Positions 18,689 to 21,725 of a stretch of DNA of 21,725 nucleotides are shown piece after piece (position 1 is the stretch's first letter; each line of letters starts with the position of its first letter). The translations under genes and the position numbers were made by a program. The notes beneath the pieces were generated by a model, which was not told the origin of the DNA, did no database searches, and saw only the letters and a program-made list of their open reading frames with translations. The DNA is from Lojkania enalia (lineage: Eukaryota > Ascomycota > Dothideomycetes > Pleosporales), in NCBI GenBank assembly GCA_010094045.1, contig ML986938.1:1-21725 (forward strand), in the 5' to 3' direction.

Positions 18689-21095
18689 TATAATAGTTAA
18701 TATATATTTATAAATCTATTATTCCTTTCTTATTTATAAAGAGTATAGAGTATACTATTAGTAACCTTAATTCTTAAATTATTTCTTTCTTTAGGTATTT
18801 ATCTATATATTATTTTAATGCTTCTACTTCTCCTAGTATTAGACTATATATTAGTTTATACCTAAATTCTTTTTCTAGTTATAGTTTAATCTTATAATTA
18901 TATTTTCTATATTTAGGTAGGTATTATACTAGTTTCTAAAGTTATTCTATTAGGTATTAGTATTCTTTAAGTATACTATATAACACGTTTTCTATAGAGA
19001 ATAATTCTTTAACTAGCTAGCTAGAATTTTTAAGGATAATTTATTTAGTTTACTAGTTTATTTAAAGGATTTTCTTTCTTAGCTATAGAATTTATAAGAT
19101 AATATTATAGTCTATAATTTCTATAATTTAAAATATCTATCCTTATTTAATTATTTCTAAAATTTTCGAATTCTTCTAGTTTTATAATATATATAACTTT
19201 CTTCTAAAAGTCTTTTCCTTCTATAATTTAAATTATATAAGGTCGTTCTAGATATACTATAAGTATTTTCTTTCTAGTAATATAGTTATTAGCTATAAAA
19301 TTCTTTATTACTCTACTATTAATAAGTATATATACTTTATAGCTATAATATTATCCTAGTATTATAAGATAGTATTCTTCTATAGTTTTATATAATTAAA
19401 CAACCTTAGGCTAGTAAACTATTACTTTTTTTATAGATATATATTTAAAGCATTTTCGTTCTAAATATTTATATTATAGTTTTCTTCTAATATATACTTT
19501 AGATAGTAGAGGTTTATATTCGAGTACTATATAGTTTTAGATCTATTTTATAACTTTCTATTCTATTATAACTTCTTACTTTATAGAAATTTTTAAGTAT
19601 CTTATCTTTATTTAGTTATTTTAGCTATATATCTATATCCTCTTTTCCTTTTTAGTAGGTTTTATAGTATTATTTAATATATAATATCTATACTATCTTA
19701 AAGTATACTAGATAGTATTAGTTTATATTAGGGTTGTTATCTTTCTTAACCTAGTAGTCTTATTCTTACTTATACTATAATACCTTTAGTACCTAATAAT
19801 TTACTAGTACTTTACTTTATAAGAAAGCTACTACTTTTTATACTATATATATAGCCTTGTCCTAATCTATTATATTAAAATATCTTTCTACTACTTTTAT
19901 CGTTTTTATCTATTTTTAAAAGTAAAAGAAGCGGATTTCTCTAAAATAAATATTCTACTATTCTTTATAAATATCGATAATATCCTATTCTAGTCTATTC
20001 TTATTATAGAATCTTATAGGTAGTTCTTCTTATAAAGTAGTTATAAGAGCCAGAGTTTCCTATTTATACTCGATTATTCCTTATTAGTATATAGAATATA
20101 CTTTAAATGCTAGTTTAAGTATTACTATTCTAGTAGTAGCTTTTTCTATTTATAATAGGGTGTTTATATCTTTATCCTTATCTAATTCTTCTTAAACTTC
20201 TTCTAGCTATCTTTTTATACGCTCTTACGTTACTATAAATTATATTTTCTTCTAAGGCTAATATCTTATAGCTTTTTTAAGTTATTAGTATATTTAATAC
20301 TTATTTTTATTATAGAAGAACTAATATAAGGTTTTATATTCTATAGTTGCGGCTAGTTTTTCTTTTCCTACTTCTTGTAGTTTATCTTTTATAAGCCGGT
20401 TTTTCTTTTCTTTCTTTTTACTTTAATATTCCTTTACTATATATTCTAGTTTCTAATAATTATAGTATTTAATATCTTTCTTCTAAGTCTTTCTTTTTTA
20501 AGTTACCTATAACTTATACTTTTTTTCTCTAATAATACTTAGATTTATAGATTTACCTATATTAGTAGCTTTTACTAAAAGGTATACTCTTTAGTAGTAT
20601 ACTTATCTTTTCTTATTTTTAAACTAGTATAGTTTATTATTAATTCTTTTTACTAGTTAGAAATATAATACTAGATTTTAAGGCTATTCTATATATATTA
20701 TTACCCTTCTTATTTCTATCTTTAATCCTCTATAGAACTTTACTATTATACTATAATTATCCTATATAATCTTATTTAAGAGCTATTAAAAGCTTAATAT
20801 ATATAAGGTAATAGATTCTAGTTAAACTAGGTTATAAAATCTATCTTCTACTACTTATGCTTTATTAATATCTCTAAACATTAGTTTAAGTTTCTATTAG
20901 AAGTATATTAGACTTATAAATATTACTTTAGTTTTACTTTTCTAGTATTCTTATATATAGTTTTTAAAATCTATTAGAAAGAATTAAAACTAATTAAAGG
21001 GTTTTTCTATTAGATATACTCTTATAAATAATACTTTCTAATTTTTATACTAGATAATATTTAGGTTAGTAATAATATAGATCTTTACTATTAAT
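18689..21095 (-). mobile_element. Ty3/Gypsy segment 3: gag, protease and start of reverse transcriptase
   Basis: The 5' side of the Gypsy element on the minus strand. It begins after the family-1 copy at 18688 with the RT block IVYSILFINKKGIIDL-YINY (about 18765-18695) and runs up to a family-3 element inserted at 21094-21095 (TA). Its own 5' LTR is not in the window. The gag-protease-RT-RNase H order across 21093 to 13687, with integrase not yet reached, is the Gypsy order. Confidence 0.87.
18691..21093 (-). pseudogene. Degraded Gypsy gag-pol (gag, CCHC knuckle, protease, RT N-terminus)
   Basis: Read on the minus strand through stops. Gag near 20830-20640 shows FYRGLKIEIRRVIIYIE and, further on, LVKRINNKLYQFKNKKR, resembling the retrotransposon gag domain. 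A nucleocapsid knuckle at about 20421-20472 reads YYNYQKLEYIVKEY (the stop in it taken as Gln): the CX2CX4HX4C pattern with every Cys and His turned into Tyr. A basic stretch follows (KKKEKKNRLIKDKL). The aspartic protease active site near 19309-19323 reads NSRVIKNFI where DSGA would be expected, Asp again changed to Asn. The RT N-terminus (ILFINKKG) lies near 18740. Stops replace Gln and Trp codons; no function is possible. Confidence 0.85.
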
Positions 21096-21656
21096 GTAAA
21101 GTACTATTAAATAAGCTATTCTATTAAGTAAGCTAAAATTTCTTAGTATTTTAAACCTACCAACTTTAACTAGTTAAACTATTATTAGAATTATGTGAAA
21201 AAATATTCTAAGTACTTATATTTAACTTAAGAGAAATAGATTTATCTATCTAATACGTTTATATATTATATCTAGTTCTACTATAGTTTCTATATTATTA
21301 TATATCTAGTTAAACCCTCTTTTATCTATCTATATAAGAAGCCCCTTTTAAGCTCTAAAATACTCTAAAAGCTTTAGTAGCTATTTATACTAATTTTTTA
21401 CTATATTCTATCGTTCTATTCTGCTATATCTACTTTCTCTTATACTATTTTTACTTAGTTAGCATCTCTACTTACTCTTTAAACTTAGTAATCTAAGAGT
21501 TTATAAGTATATTCTAGTATAGTATTAATTTAGCCCCTCTAATAAGTTATATAAACCCGTTCTAAGTTATTATAGGTAATAAGTTAAAAGAGTTTTATAT
21601 AAGTTTTAATTAAAATAAAAATTTAAGCATATTATTTAAAGTCTTTAATATCTATA
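21096..21656 (-). mobile_element. Family-3 pogo-like transposon, 3' end
   Basis: The terminus ATGTAAAGTACTATTAAATA at 21096 is the inverted counterpart of the 13628-13684 end, with TA at 21094-21095. The interior aligns with the 3' part of family-1 elements in minus orientation: around 21505-21525 it reads AGTATATTCTAGTATAGTAT, against the nearly identical 11740-11758. It therefore holds the degraded C-terminal region of a transposase. It is interrupted at 21655-21656 (TA) by a family-1 terminus. Its 5' part lies beyond the window. ATTATGTGAAAAAA near 21190 is a rare TG-containing spot. Confidence 0.78.
21107..21140. repeat. Two tandem 17-bp units in the family-3 TIR
   Basis: TATTAAATAAGCTATTC (21107-21123) is followed directly by TATTAAGTAAGCTAAAA (21124-21140). 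The opposite family-3 end near 13632-13671 has the same doubled 17-bp arrangement in inverted form. Confidence 0.8.
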
Positions 21657-21725
21657 ATATATTCTACTATTAAAGCGGCTAAACTATTAAAGCGGCTAAA
21701 CTATTAAAGCGGCTAAACTATTAAA
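21657..21725 (+). mobile_element. Family-1 terminus with expanded 17-bp repeat, running off the window
   Basis: Starts ATATATTCT like other family-1 ends, after TA 21655-21656. Instead of two units followed by CTTTTTCTTAG, it has three full units of ACTATTAAAGCGGCTAA (21666-21682, 21683-21699, 21700-21716) and nine bases of a fourth when the window ends. The units are identical to each other. The element lies in a family-3 copy; orientation of its coding frame is unknown because only the terminus is visible. Confidence 0.85.

Noticed and set aside
18691..21093. Separate unknown element between 18691 and 21093
   Set aside because: Minus-strand translation gives gag, a CCHC pattern, a protease DSG-like site and the RT start, which continue in register into the RT and RNase H pieces at 16482-16839 and 13685-14632; it is one Gypsy element split by insertions.
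1..21725. AT-richness suggesting a mitochondrial or plastid genome
   Set aside because: The depletion is specific to CpA/TpG with CpG kept, and the content is TIR transposons and LTR retroelements; no organellar genes, rRNA or tRNA were seen.
21666..21725. CRISPR-like or telomere-like tandem repeat at the right edge
   Set aside because: The 17-bp units are directly adjacent with no spacers and match the doubled unit inside family-1 TIRs, so this is a transposon end, not an array of spacers or a telomeric repeat.
1..21725. Short open reading frames free of stops in alternative frames
   Set aside because: Loss of TpG removes TGA stops and ATG starts and skews ORF statistics; the frames seen are by-products and show no conserved motifs.

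Overview
This window looks like a transposon graveyard from the nuclear genome of a filamentous ascomycete (Pezizomycotina). The DNA is extremely AT-rich, and CpA and TpG dinucleotides are almost absent on both strands, while TpA is everywhere and CpT, CpC and even CpG survive. That is the signature of repeat-induced point mutation (RIP). I see no intact protein-coding gene, no host gene and no RNA gene. Essentially every base can be assigned to one of three related pogo/Fot1-type (Tc1-mariner superfamily) DNA transposon families or to two LTR retrotransposons, all broken. The base counts were judged by eye, not computed.

Layout. Family 1 (three copies of exactly 1849 bp: 142-1990, 14633-16481, 16840-18688; one 1805-bp copy with an internal deletion, 11329-13133; fragments at 1-141 + 1991-2548, 6063-6632, 6633-7969 and 21657-21725) has ~67-bp terminal inverted repeats (TIRs), TA target duplications and one ~560-codon DD35D transposase with a C-terminal CCHC knuckle. 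Family 2 is seen as a full copy (9338-11209) nested in an older relative (7970-9337 + 11210-11328). Family 3 is seen only as two element ends (13134-13684 and 21096-21656). A minus-strand Ty1/Copia element fills 2549-6062 (gag side to start of reverse transcriptase). A minus-strand Ty3/Gypsy element is spread over 13685-14632, 16482-16839 and 18689-21095 (gag, protease, RT and RNase H readable in that order on the minus strand).

Nesting. The Gypsy element is the oldest layer on the right: family-1 copies at 14633 and 16840 and family-3 ends at 13684 and 21096 cut into it, and further family-1 elements sit in the family-3 copies. On the left, the Copia element was cut by a family-1 copy, which was itself cut by another (142-1990). 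Family 1 is the latest invader throughout. Two junctions (about 6063, and the mismatched flanks of the 11329-13133 copy) imply deletion or recombination after insertion.

How RIP shaped the coding remnants: Gln and Trp codons became stops, Cys and His codons became Tyr, ATG starts became ATA, and catalytic Asp became Asn wherever the Asp codon followed a T. The reading frames are otherwise still in register, so the protein families remain recognisable.

The most unusual observation is that the termini of all three pogo-like families carry the same architecture, a directly repeated 17-bp unit with an AAGC/AGCGGC core, and that the copy entering at the right edge of the window has expanded this repeat to at least three and a half units.
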